Positions 1 to 8,506 of a DNA stretch of 64,000 nt are shown here, in pieces. The stretch spans positions 1-64,000 of the forward strand of contig CAILUI010000436.1 of NCBI GenBank assembly GCA_903837355.1, in the 5' to 3' direction. The stretch comes from an uncultured Victivallales bacterium. Lineage in GTDB: Bacteria; Verrucomicrobiota; Lentisphaeria; Oligosphaerales; JAFGRS01. The notes below the pieces were generated by a model. It did not search any database. It was given only the letters and a program-made list of their open reading frames with translations, and was not told where the DNA came from. A program made the position numbers and the translations under genes. Every line of letters starts with the position of its first letter. Positions within the stretch are counted from its first letter, which is position 1.

Positions 1-185
1 AGGGCCGCCCTCATGGCCAGCCCAGGGCTCCCGCAGGCCTGAAGGGCCGACCTCATACCAGCCCAGGGCTCCCGCAGGCCTGAAGGGCCGACCTCATACC
101 AGCCCAGGGCAAGGGTGTACGCACCCGTCGCCCTGGGTCAACGACACCCCCGATGATCTTGCAGGCCTGAAGGGCCGACCTCATG
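1..185. repeat. 41-bp tandem intergenic repeat with hairpin
   Basis: A unit beginning GCAGGCCTGAAGGGCC starts at 33 and again at 74, exactly 41 bp apart. A degenerate partial unit occupies 1-32, and a further copy of the unit's first part starts at 161. The units end in CAGCCCAGGGC, which leads into the hairpin at 103-137. A related but diverged stretch (GCGCTGAAGGCGCGG, then CAGCCCTGGGC) lies at 29853-29910, so this appears to be a dispersed family. There is no coding potential worth calling. The array may continue off the left edge. Confidence 0.75.
103..137. repeat. Two-stage hairpin with TACG tetraloop
   Basis: An outer stem CCCAGGGC (103-110) pairs with GCCCTGGG (130-137). An inner stem GGGTG (113-117) pairs with CACCC (122-126) around a TACG loop. 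It sits inside the 41-bp repeat region and looks like the palindromic core of a REP-like element. It lies downstream of the minus-strand kinase gene but has no T-tract, so I do not call it a terminator. Confidence 0.6.
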
Positions 186-502
186 CCCATCAGCCCGGCC
201 GGCCCACAGGCCAGCGTGCCCCTTCGCGGTGTCCCGCCGGGTGGATGAGAATGGCACGTTGCCGGACTGCCACGGCAGTGCCCCGCAGGGCATATTGTGG
301 GCGATACTGACGTCGTGTGGACGGCGCCCGTCCCCACCGCCGCCATCGGCGACCAACCGCGCTGGGTCGACCAGCTCTAGCAGGTCGCGTCCGCCAAACC
401 GCGTGCGGAATGGCTGGCCATCGCTGAGGCAATGCGGGTCGTGAGCGCTACGCTCGAGGGCGGTGCGCAGGCGCTCCTTGCCACGCCCGCCGGCAGGGCT
501 GG
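186..502. other. Intergenic, no gene recognised
   Basis: This stretch lies between the 41-bp repeats and the 3' end of the kinase/WD40 gene. Several overlapping open frames exist on both strands, but none resembles a known family or has a convincing ribosome binding site. Open frames of this length are expected by chance at this GC content. I see nothing specific in it. Confidence 0.5.
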
Positions 503-3500
503 TTAGGGCGTTGGCGCCGGCCCATTCTCCTGCAGCCAGGCCTTGTATGCCTTGAGTTTCCACGGCCCGATGTCCTCGCGGGAGAGGGTCCAGTCGAGGG
601 TGTTGAGGACGAGGGTCCCGCGGCCGGTAAGCGCCAGGGAACGGCCATCGGGCGAGACACCGGCCAGCCGGGCTTCAGAGGCGCCGGGGTAGTGACACGC
701 CAGGAGCTCCCTGCCGCTTGCTGCATCCCACACCCGCAGGCTGAGGTCGCGTGCTGCGGTGAAAACACGGCGGCCGTCCGGCGAGAACTCTACGGACGTC
801 AGGGCGTTGGAGTGGCCGTTCAGGACCCGGAGGGGCTGCCCGCTGGCGACGTCCCAGATGACCGCGACCTTCATTCAGTGTCCGGTCACGATCCACTGAC
901 CGTCGGGCGAGAACGCCACCGCTGTCACCGCACCGGGATCTGCCCCCGTAATTGCCGCCGACCGGAACGCGGACCGCTCCTGCCCGCTGGCGGCGTCCCA
1001 GATCCGGGCTGTGCCGTCGTTACTGCCGGTGACAATCCATCGACCGTCCGGGGAGAAGCGTGCTGACCACACCATCTTCTCGTGCCCCTTGAGGGCGAGG
1101 AGCCGCTGCCCACTGGACGCATCCCAGACGAGCGCGGCGATCGCCTCACCGCTGGTTGTGAGCCGCCCGGCACTGCTTACTACACGTGCTCCGTCGGGCG
1201 AGAAGGCGACCGATAGGACCCATTCCGTATGGCCCTCCAGATCGAGGATTTTGGTCCCGGCCGGCACGTCCCAGATGGCCATCTTCCCGTCCTCATGCCC
1301 CGTCACCAGTCTGAGCCCGTTGGCCGACATGGCGCAGGCAGATACGTCAGCGGAGACCCGGCCGACCTCTCGCAGAATCAGCCCGGTCTCCGTGCTGTAC
1401 GTTCGAATGGGCAGCACTCCAGAGCCCGTCGTCACCAGCCGCGAGTGCCCGTCCGCGAATCCGCCCGGGAGGCCCGCGAGCCCCACAGCACTCCCATCCC
1501 TGCCTGCATCCCACAGTCGGAAGGCGCCGTCCCCGCCGCCGGTCGCCAGGAGCCTGCCGTTCGGCGCGAGGGCCACCGACCACACAGGCGCCTGCACCTT
1601 GATGCAGAGCAGTTCGTTGCCGGTCTTCACGTCCCAGACCCTGGCCGTGCGGTCGAAACTGGCGGTCACGGCACGTACGCCATCGGCTGACATGGCAACG
1701 GAGAACACCTGGTCAGTGTGCCCAGAGAAGCTGACGCGTTTCTCTCCCGTTGCGGCGTCCCACACTCCTGCGACCCCCTGAACCGCACCGTAGCAGACGC
1801 TGGCACCGTCCGAGGTGAATGCTGCGCACAGTGCTCCGGGAACGCCGATGGAGAGCAACTCCTTGCCGCCCTGTGTCTCCCATATCCGGATCGTGCTATC
1901 GCTGCCGCTGGAGGCGGTGACGAGTCGCTGACCGTCCGGGGAGAACTGCACCGAGCGGATGCTTGCGCGGTGGCCCTGCAGGGTAGCCAGGCGTTGCCCC
2001 GTGGCCGCGTCCCAGAGAATGACATCGCCGTCCTTGACCTGGCCGGTCTCATCCATCTCGGCACTGGCGACACGGGTCCCGTCTGGCGCGAAGGCGACAG
2101 CACCGACTGAGGTTCTGTGCCCAGACAGGGTCAGGAGCCTGGCTCCGGAGGTCGCGTCCCACAGTACGACCGAGGCGCTGTAGTCACCTGTAGCGATTCG
2201 TCTGCCGTCTGGCGAGAAGGCGGCACAGATCACGCCACCCTTACCCGCCATGCTCAGGCATTCCTGGCCTGTGGTCACATCCCAGACTCGCGGAACTGAG
2301 CCGTCTGCGGTCACCAGACGCGTGCCATCCGGAGAGAACGCTACGCACGCGATCCCATACGCGTTCACCTTCAAGGTAAGTAGATCCTGGTGGCAGAGGA
2401 ACAGGCAGCGGCCCCACTCCCAGCCGCGCAGCTCTCTGGGCGTAGTCCAGAGCATCTCTTCGGCCTGCACGATCTCGCCGGCAGCGATCTTGCGGTCCGC
2501 CAGGGCGATGACGTTGGCATAGTTCTCGCGCCGGGTCTCCGCCAGGGCCTGTTCGGTCTGGGCCTTGGCCGCCACCGCCGTCTTCTCGCTGGCTTCGGCG
2601 GCACGCCGTTGCGCGGCCTCGGCGGCCTCCGCCACGACCGCCCGGTCGCGCTGGCGCTTGGTGACCAGGTACGCTGTGACCGAGACCACGACCACGATGG
2701 CGACGGCTATCATGGCCGCGATCCGGCTCAGGCGGCCCATGCGTTCGCGCTGCGCGGCCTGCTCGGTCGCCGCCCTGACCCGCTCGGCCAGGGCCGCCAA
2801 GCCCGGATCTTCACTGATCGCCACCGGGCGATCCTTGGAGTGCGGCGGCTTGACGCCGCTTTCAGAGGGCGCGGAGCGCCCAGCGGCCGCGTCGTGGCCA
2901 GCCAGAGCGGTGTCGCGCTCCGCCCCGGCGGAGTGTGCCACTCCAAAGCGAGAGCGCCGCCGCAGATCAGCGTCGGCAGCCTCCAGTGCAAACTCCCGGC
3001 ACTCGGTCCGGATGGCATCGACCTCCGAGCGTGCCAAGGCCAGATCGCCGCGTTCCAGCGCCCGCTGGGCGAGGGTCTCCCGGGCGCGGCGCAATCCCTT
3101 GACCGCGGGCACGTTGCCGGCCCAGAGCGCCAGCGCCTGCCGGTAGCCCGAGATCGCCTCGTTGCACTCGCCGTAGGCAGCACTCGCCTGGTCCTGCTGT
3201 ATCCTCGCCAGGAGCTCCTTCGCGCGCGTCGCCAGGGCGATGCTCTCCGCATGCCGACGGTAGTCGCGCAACGCCTGCTGAAAGGCTTTCACATCCGTGT
3301 AGCGGTCTTCGGGCGCGGTCGCCATGGCCTTGAGCGCGATGCGTACCAGCTCGCCCTTCTTGTCGGTAGGCTGGATCTCGTTGCGGGCTGCCGCCAGGAG
3401 GCAGGCCATGGCACCCTTGCCCGCGTGCGGACGCAGGCCGGTCACGCTCTCGTAGAGGATGGCGCCGAGGAGGTAGATATCGCTGGCCGGGCCGATGCGG

Positions 3501-4342
3501 TCACCTTCGCCGAGGGCCATCTCGGGTGCCAGGTAGGCGGGCGTGCCGGCCGCGCCGGACTGTGAGGGGAGCCGCTCGGCCTTGGCGGCGCCGCTGACGC
3601 TGATGGCCAGGCCCCAGTCCATCACCAGGACCTCGCCGTAGTCACCGAGCATGACGTTCTCCGGCTTCAGATCCCGGTGCACTACGCCCTTGCTGTGCGC
3701 GTAGGCCACCGCGTCGGCCACCTTGAGCAGGATCTCGAGGTTCTCCTCCAGGCTCTTGCTGGCGATGGCCTTGCTCCAAGGTGTGCCGCGCACTTCCTTC
3801 ATGGCATAGAAGAGGGTGCCGTCAGGAGCTACTCCGACATCGTGGATGGGGATGACGTTGGGGTGATCCAGGTCGCCGGTGACCACAGCTTCGATAAGGA
3901 ACTGGTCCCGCAGGCCCTGCTGGTCGGCCAGTTCCGGCCGGATCACCTTCACGGCGATCTGGCGGTCGACCGAGTTCTGCCGGGCGCGATAGACCAAGCC
4001 CATGCCGCCTGCCCCGAGCAACTCGAGCAGGACAAACGCGTTGCCGGAGACGCTGAGAGCGCGCGGTAGCGGCGCCTCGACCGCGACGGGTCTGACGTGA
4101 TCCTGCCGGGCCGCCTTGATACTGGCCTCGGGGGCCGCACCGGCCGCGAACGAATCCTCCCAGCGGCGCTGGACGTCGTCCAGGAGCGTGGTGCCGGGCC
4201 CGCCGGCGGCAGCGTCTACCCGGGCGACCGTGAAGGACTTGCCGCAGCTCTCACACTCGGCTCGTCCGCCCAGGTCTGCGGCGGCCAGGTCGTGCTGCGC
4301 CTGGCAGTGCGGACAACGCACCGGAACCTCGCCCGTGGCCAT
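503..4342 (-). CDS. Membrane Ser/Thr kinase with WD40 propellers, interrupted by in-frame TGA
   Basis: A predicted signalling kinase of 1279 codons. A zinc-ribbon-like CPHC...CESC (C10, C13, C30, C33) opens the protein. A Hanks-type kinase domain follows at about residues 100-360, with glycine loop GAGGMGLVY, AVK lysine, HRDLKPEN and MDWGLA in place of DFG. A linker with coiled-coil character leads to one membrane helix near residue 560 (IAVAIVVVVSV). The rest is about 13-14 WD40 blades with FSPDG and xWD motifs, enough for two propellers. I chose the ATG at 4342 because GAGGAGG lies 5 nt upstream; an ATG at 4372 is in frame but lacks this. An in-frame TGA (875-877) interrupts a WD40 blade at residue 1156. 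The frame continues to 503 with two or more further blades, so the gene is one unit with a nonsense codon, a read-through site or a consensus error. The substrate is unknown. Confidence 0.85.
875..877 (-). other. In-frame TGA inside the WD40 kinase gene
   Basis: The minus-strand reading is ...W-I-V-T-G-H, TGA, M-K-V-A-V-I-W-D... Aligned to the preceding blade (WIVTGSNDGTARIWD), the stop takes the place of exactly one variable residue and no bases are gained or lost. A CGA (Arg) to TGA transition would explain it. Translation could in principle restart at the ATG at 872-874, but there is no ribosome binding site there and the product would be a blade fragment. Confidence 0.85.
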
Positions 4343-4611
4343 CGCTTCCTCCTCGGTCTGGCACGTCTTCACCGCACGCCGGGGCGCTACCGTATGGCGC
4401 GGCTGCGTCTCCCACGCTTCAATAGGTAATGGTATTAGGCATTATAATGGGTACAGGCCGGCGAGGTGGGCCACAAGAGAGGCGCGGCGCGTGGGTTGCA
4501 CCCGCGGGACAAGGGGGCGGTGTTGGACGCGCCGCGCTGGCATCTGACCCGCATTGGGGGTAGTACCCCCGAGTGAGCGTAGCCGGGTGGTAACGGGATC
4601 TGCTGCTGAGC
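4343..4611. other. Intergenic region with AT-rich patch and palindrome
   Basis: This is a 269-bp gap between the kinase gene (-) and the YhcG-like fragment (+). A short AT-rich island contains ATTATAAT (4441-4448), which reads as TATAAT on both strands and could be a -10 box, although no good -35 is visible. A perfect palindrome GGGGGTAGTACCCCC lies at 4556-4570. The flanks resemble the low-complexity intergenic repeats elsewhere in the window. No gene is recognised. Confidence 0.4.
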
Positions 4612-4711
4612 ATGCTGGCCATCCGTCTGAGTGAGGAGTTCGGCCGCGGCTTCTCGAAGAGAAATCTGGATTACATGCGGCGGTTCTACCTGGACTACGC
4701 GGGCCGCTTGC

Positions 4712-4746
4712 CGCGAATTGTGCAGAAGCCTTCTGCACAATTCGCG
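4712..4746. repeat. Perfect 17-bp inverted repeat inside the YhcG-like fragment
   Basis: The arms 4712-4728 and 4730-4746 are perfectly complementary around a single C. The palindrome is read in frame (core V-Q-K-P-S-A-Q) in the linker between the two conserved blocks of the DUF1016 N-terminal domain. Its central AGAAGCC is shared with the second palindrome at 4785-4811. Confidence 0.85.
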
Positions 4747-4784
4747 CCTGCCGCGGTTCTCCAGGCGCCGACTGAGCAGTTGGC

Positions 4785-4811
4785 GATTTCCGAGAAGCCT
4801 GTTCGGAAATC
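4785..4811. repeat. Second in-frame inverted repeat in the YhcG-like fragment
   Basis: GATTTCCGA (4785-4793) pairs with TCGGAAATC (4803-4811) around the loop GAAGCCTGT. The loop and its flank match the AGAAGCC core of the palindrome at 4712-4746. The reading S-E-K-P-V-R-K parallels V-Q-K-P-S-A-Q of the first copy, which suggests two related palindromic insertions in one linker. Confidence 0.75.
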
Positions 4812-5283
4812 CCGCAACCCCTTCACCCTGAGCTGGTCCCACTACGTTCTGCTACTGACCATCCGCGACCCCGACGAGCGCAGCTCCTATGAGATCGAGG
4901 CCAGCAACGAAGGCTGGTCCGTGCCCGAACTCAAACGGCAGAAGTCCTCCGCCCTCTACGAGCGCCTCGCCCTCAGCCGCGACAAGGACGGCGTGAAACG
5001 CCTCGCCGCCAAGGGCCAGGTCGTCACCCGGCCCGAAGACGTGCTCAAGGAGCCGTACGTCCTCGAGTTCCTCGGCCTCGACGAGAAGGCGGGCTACTCC
5101 GAGACCGAGCTCGAAGCCGGCCCCATCACCCACCTGGAGCACTTCCTGCTCGAGCTCGGCAAAGGCTTCCTCTACCAGCCGCTGGCGGAGGCCGCCCGCG
5201 GCCTTGTTCTCGGAGCGGTTGGGCTGCGATGATGACCGCAGGTCTTGCCAACCCCTCCGGGGAGTCCTTGCAGGGCGGCGCGC

Positions 5284-8200
5284 TCACTCGTCCAGGAGCA
5301 TGACCTCGCCCCAGGGGTCGCAGGGCGGAGGGCCCACCTGGACGGCCTTGACCCAGTCGGCCTTGCCGTCTGCGGAGAACAGCGTTTCCGGGCCCGACGT
5401 GACGGCGATCTCCTTGCCGCCGTCCGTGATGCTGCCGAGATACAGCAGTCCGGAAGGTCCGCTGGAGTTCGCGACCTCGAACGAGAAGGTGTTTTCGCCC
5501 TTGACGAGGTACTTGGCGACGTCGAAGCGCGTGGCCACGCTGTACCCGGCCGTCTCCGCGGTGGGTTGGCCGTTGACCTTGAGGGTACAGGCGTCGTCGA
5601 CGGCCACCTGCAGCCAGGCTGCGGACGGCTTGTCGGAGAGGGTCACGATGTGCCTTGCGAAGGTGGTCTTCTGGGGCGCTTGCGCGAGCTGCGGGTGTGC
5701 TGTCCACTGGGCGCTCTTCCAGTCGGTCTTACGGAGGAGGGTGTCCGTCACCGTCGGGTCCGGCACGAACGGCTTGAACGCCGGGATGGCGACTTTCCTG
5801 GTGGAGAGGATCAGCACCTCGTTGGCCTGCAGCGCGACGGCGAGTCTGCCGTTGATGGCGCTGATCTCGGCGCCGTCGGGAGAGCGGTAGAAGGTCAGTT
5901 TCGAGGGCAGCGGGAGGTCGATCTCACGGACCGTCTTGCCCTCGTTGACCGCGATGACCAGGTGTTGGTCGTCGAGTATGCGGGCATCGATGCGGACTTC
6001 CTGCGTGTCGCCGGCAGCTTCGACCTTGCTGGCCTGGCCGAGGTTGTAGAAGTCCTCGATGGCATGGAACTCGTGGTTGACGTCCGCCATCATGGCCATG
6101 AACGGCGAGTAGAAGTCGTGCAGGCCGCCCTTGTAGCTGTAGTAGACGATGCCGCGGGCGCCGTGGGTGACGGCGTTGTAGAACTGGAAGCGGAACTGCC
6201 CGTAGGTGGGGCGCGGCCGTTCCGGGTCGACCGGTTTGCCGCCCTCCTCGGACCAGGCGCCGGCCATGATGATCATCCAGATCGGCTTCTGGCCGTAGGC
6301 TGACGCCATGGCCAGGTCGGTGTACTCGCCGACGCAGCTCATGCTCTTGTTGGGCAGACCGCTGTGGCCGCCGCCCTCGGGGACGGGATAGATGTCGCAG
6401 CCGGTGATGTCACAGGCGTGCGAATAGAGCCTGATGTTCGCGAACGAATGCAGCTCGCCGTCGGGCTCACTGAGGCGCGGCGCATGGTTCTGCCAGACGA
6501 TGTACTCGGGCGCACGCGTGTAGAGCACCTTGTAGAACGCGCGCATCTTCTCGATCGGGATGGAGCGCCACTCGGACTCGTCGTCCATCCAGCCGACGAA
6601 GTTCGGCAGCGTGCGGGCGAAGGCGATCTGCTTGTCGAAGGACTCCCCCTTATACGAATCGCCGAGGTTGCACCAGTCGACGTACGCCAGGTGGTACTTA
6701 TCCAGTTCCGCCGCACGGCTCACGCTCAGCTTGCTCGGACTCGAGATGCCGCTGACGCAGAGGGAGTTGAAGCCTGCGAGCTCGTAGACCCGATAGGCTT
6801 CCGGACCGCTGGCGGGCGTGCAGATCAGCAGCGGGAAGAATGGCTTTCCGTTCAGCAGGGTGCGGCCCTCGGAGAGGACTTTCACGCCCTGGGTGTACGG
6901 CTCGATGACGCGGAAGATGTCGAAGCCCTTGAAGTCCTTGCCGGACGTGTAGTCCAGCAGATACGTGCCCTTGCCGAGTTCGGGCAGATCGAGGGTGGTC
7001 TTGCCGGGAGCCGTGATCTCATAGGTCTTGACCGGCAGGTTTGAGGCGGCGTCCCTCAGGACGACTTCCAGCCTGCCGTTCTCATCCTTTGGCAGTGCGT
7101 ACTCGAGCGCGAGCCCAGTCGGCCGGTCGGGCCAGTAGTAGGCCTGCTGCGGCGGGAAATCGGTCACCCGGCACCAGGTACTGGGGTCTTCTATGTAGAC
7201 CTTCACCTGCACCGGCGCATCCTTGTCGAGCCCGAGCCAGAGATCGTCGAAATAGACGGTTCCGTTGTTCAGCAATTGCAGGCAGACGGCGGCATTGTCC
7301 GGGATCTCTTTCGGCATATTGAAGCGCAGCGTGAACTGCTGCCAGCCCAGATACGACGAGATCTCGCCCGTGGCGTAGGTGCCGATGGGCTTGCCGTCCT
7401 TCAGCATCTCGATAGACATACGCGACTTGACGGATGGGTTGGCGTCGTTGTTAATCCAGCCCGAGAGCGCCATGGCGGCGCCGGGTTCGCAGTCCTTCAG
7501 CAAGTCAGCGAGCCCGCTCTGCTTCCAGACCAACTGTTCCGGGGCGGCCGTCGTGGTCGACAGGCAGAGCGAGGCGCTGCCGGCATGCGCCGTCTTTGCC
7601 ACGGAATGCGCGGTCCTGTCGCCCAGCCTTTCCCAGTGCTCCGGGACGCCGTCGGCACCGATCGTCTCCATGCCGGCGTTCGCCAGACGGTTGCCGCCAG
7701 CCTCGGCGGAGGCGTAGAACGGCGCCAGGGCCGCCGGCCCCAGATAGGCGCTGTCGAACCAGACCTTGCCGGGACTCTGGATCTGCAGGCAGCAGTAGGC
7801 GCTCTTGAAGGGCTTTGCCGGCATCTTGAAGGGCAGGATCAGGCGCTCCCACTTACTCGGGTCGGTGTTCTTCTTCTCGGCGGTGATGAAGCACGTATCG
7901 CCCTCCGCGTTGATCGAACCTTCCGCGTAGATGCGGTAGCTCGCGTCCTTGCCGCTCGTCCGCACGGACACCGAGAACTCCATGTCGGTGCCGGGGGGAC
8001 ACTGTTGCGTGAGCTTGTCCTGCAGTCCGCTCTGGATGAGCAGCGTGTAGGACTCGAGTTCGTTCTTGTCGGTGACCTCGATGCAGGCCGAGCGCTGCCC
8101 GTCCTGGGCCAGGGCGGAGTCAAGCGAGTAGGCGTTCGGATGCTTTTCCGGCAGATGGCGGTTCCAGGAGGACGCTGCGAGCGGCGTCTGCGGGTTCAGT

Positions 8201-8286
8201 TCCTCGAACGACGGGTTGTCGAGGAGGTTCTGCGCGCCGCAGAGCATCCCGCCGGCCACAGCGGCTGCGATCAGCAATCTCTTCAT
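5284..8286 (-). CDS. Exported TIM-barrel glycoside-hydrolase-like protein with sugar-binding domains
   Basis: A 1000-aa protein. The ATG at 8286 is preceded by GAGGGAG and starts a signal peptide (MKRLLIAAAVAGGMLCGAQ). Two galactose-binding-like jelly-roll domains follow, each opening with an N-P-S-F-E or N-A-G-M-E type motif, at about residues 20-185 and 190-370. A middle region of about residues 480-800 looks like a (beta/alpha)8 barrel: FFPLLIC, GWMDDESEW, GCDIYPVP, GARGIVYYSYKGG. The last 160 residues resemble the accessory sandwich domain of alpha-L-rhamnosidase-like enzymes (VDDACTLKVNGQ, GLLYLGSI). It probably acts on exported or extracellular polysaccharide; the substrate is not predictable. 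The acidic D-D-E-S-E stretch is a candidate for the catalytic residues, by inference only. A start at 8385 is in frame but lacks a signal sequence. Confidence 0.75.
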   Translation of the reverse strand: MKRLLIAAAVAGGMLCGAQNLLDNPSFEELNPQTPLAASSWNRHLPEKHPNAYSLDSALAQDGQRSACIEVTDKNELESYTLLIQSGLQDKLTQQCPPGTDMEFSVSVRTSGKDASYRIYAEGSINAEGDTCFITAEKKNTDPSKWERLILPFKMPAKPFKSAYCCLQIQSPGKVWFDSAYLGPAALAPFYASAEAGGNRLANAGMETIGADGVPEHWERLGDRTAHSVAKTAHAGSASLCLSTTTAAPEQLVWKQSGLADLLKDCEPGAAMALSGWINNDANPSVKSRMSIEMLKDGKPIGTYATGEISSYLGWQQFTLRFNMPKEIPDNAAVCLQLLNNGTVYFDDLWLGLDKDAPVQVKVYIEDPSTWCRVTDFPPQQAYYWPDRPTGLALEYALPKDENGRLEVVLRDAASNLPVKTYEITAPGKTTLDLPELGKGTYLLDYTSGKDFKGFDIFRVIEPYTQGVKVLSEGRTLLNGKPFFPLLICTPASGPEAYRVYELAGFNSLCVSGISSPSKLSVSRAAELDKYHLAYVDWCNLGDSYKGESFDKQIAFARTLPNFVGWMDDESEWRSIPIEKMRAFYKVLYTRAPEYIVWQNHAPRLSEPDGELHSFANIRLYSHACDITGCDIYPVPEGGGHSGLPNKSMSCVGEYTDLAMASAYGQKPIWMIIMAGAWSEEGGKPVDPERPRPTYGQFRFQFYNAVTHGARGIVYYSYKGGLHDFYSPFMAMMADVNHEFHAIEDFYNLGQASKVEAAGDTQEVRIDARILDDQHLVIAVNEGKTVREIDLPLPSKLTFYRSPDGAEISAINGRLAVALQANEVLILSTRKVAIPAFKPFVPDPTVTDTLLRKTDWKSAQWTAHPQLAQAPQKTTFARHIVTLSDKPSAAWLQVAVDDACTLKVNGQPTAETAGYSVATRFDVAKYLVKGENTFSFEVANSSGPSGLLYLGSITDGGKEIAVTSGPETLFSADGKADWVKAVQVGPPPCDPWGEVMLLDE

Positions 8287-8506
8287 ACAGGGCTCCCTCG
8301 AGAGGCTCGTTCTCGTCGACATGATGATCCCGCACCGGGTGTCACGGCAGCACCCTAAACTACCCGCGCACGCGGCTGCTGGCAACTGGCAGCACGAAAG
8401 CAGGCAGCGCGCGTCGTCGGCACGCCGCGATGCTCCGTTCGGCCGCCTGGGCCGCGCGGCTTACCTGGCCGAAGACGGGAGTGCTATGCGGGGCTGTCCG
8501 TGACGC

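Larger units (their letters stand above)
4612..5232 (+). pseudogene. DUF1016/YhcG-family (PDDEXK) protein fragment
   Basis: The 206-aa reading resembles the N-terminal and central part of DUF1016/YhcG-type proteins: LSEEFGRGFSKRNLDYMRRF, then SWSHYVLLLTI, then LYERLALSRDKDGVKRLA, PYVLEFLGLDEKAGYSE and LEHFLLELGKGFLYQ. Family members are usually about 330-370 aa and carry a C-terminal PDDEXK nuclease domain immediately after this last motif. Here similarity stops at KGFLYQ and the frame ends 20 residues later, so the catalytic domain is missing. The first 50-60 residues of the family are also absent. I read it as a decayed remnant, possibly of a mobile or defence-related gene. Two palindromes lie in frame in its linker. 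There is no convincing ribosome binding site. Confidence 0.75.

Noticed and set aside
33-185. Possible CRISPR array at the left edge
   Set aside because: The 41-bp units are directly tandem with no unique spacers, are degenerate, and no cas genes are nearby.
2390-3565. Long open frame antisense to the kinase gene, and many similar shadows across the window
   Set aside because: GC-rich genes leave open frames on the other strand; these lack homology, ribosome binding sites and typical composition, while the sense frames have clear domains.
4537-4553. Sigma-54-like element upstream of the YhcG fragment
   Set aside because: Five consensus positions differ, including both T of the -12 box, and the downstream gene is a remnant.
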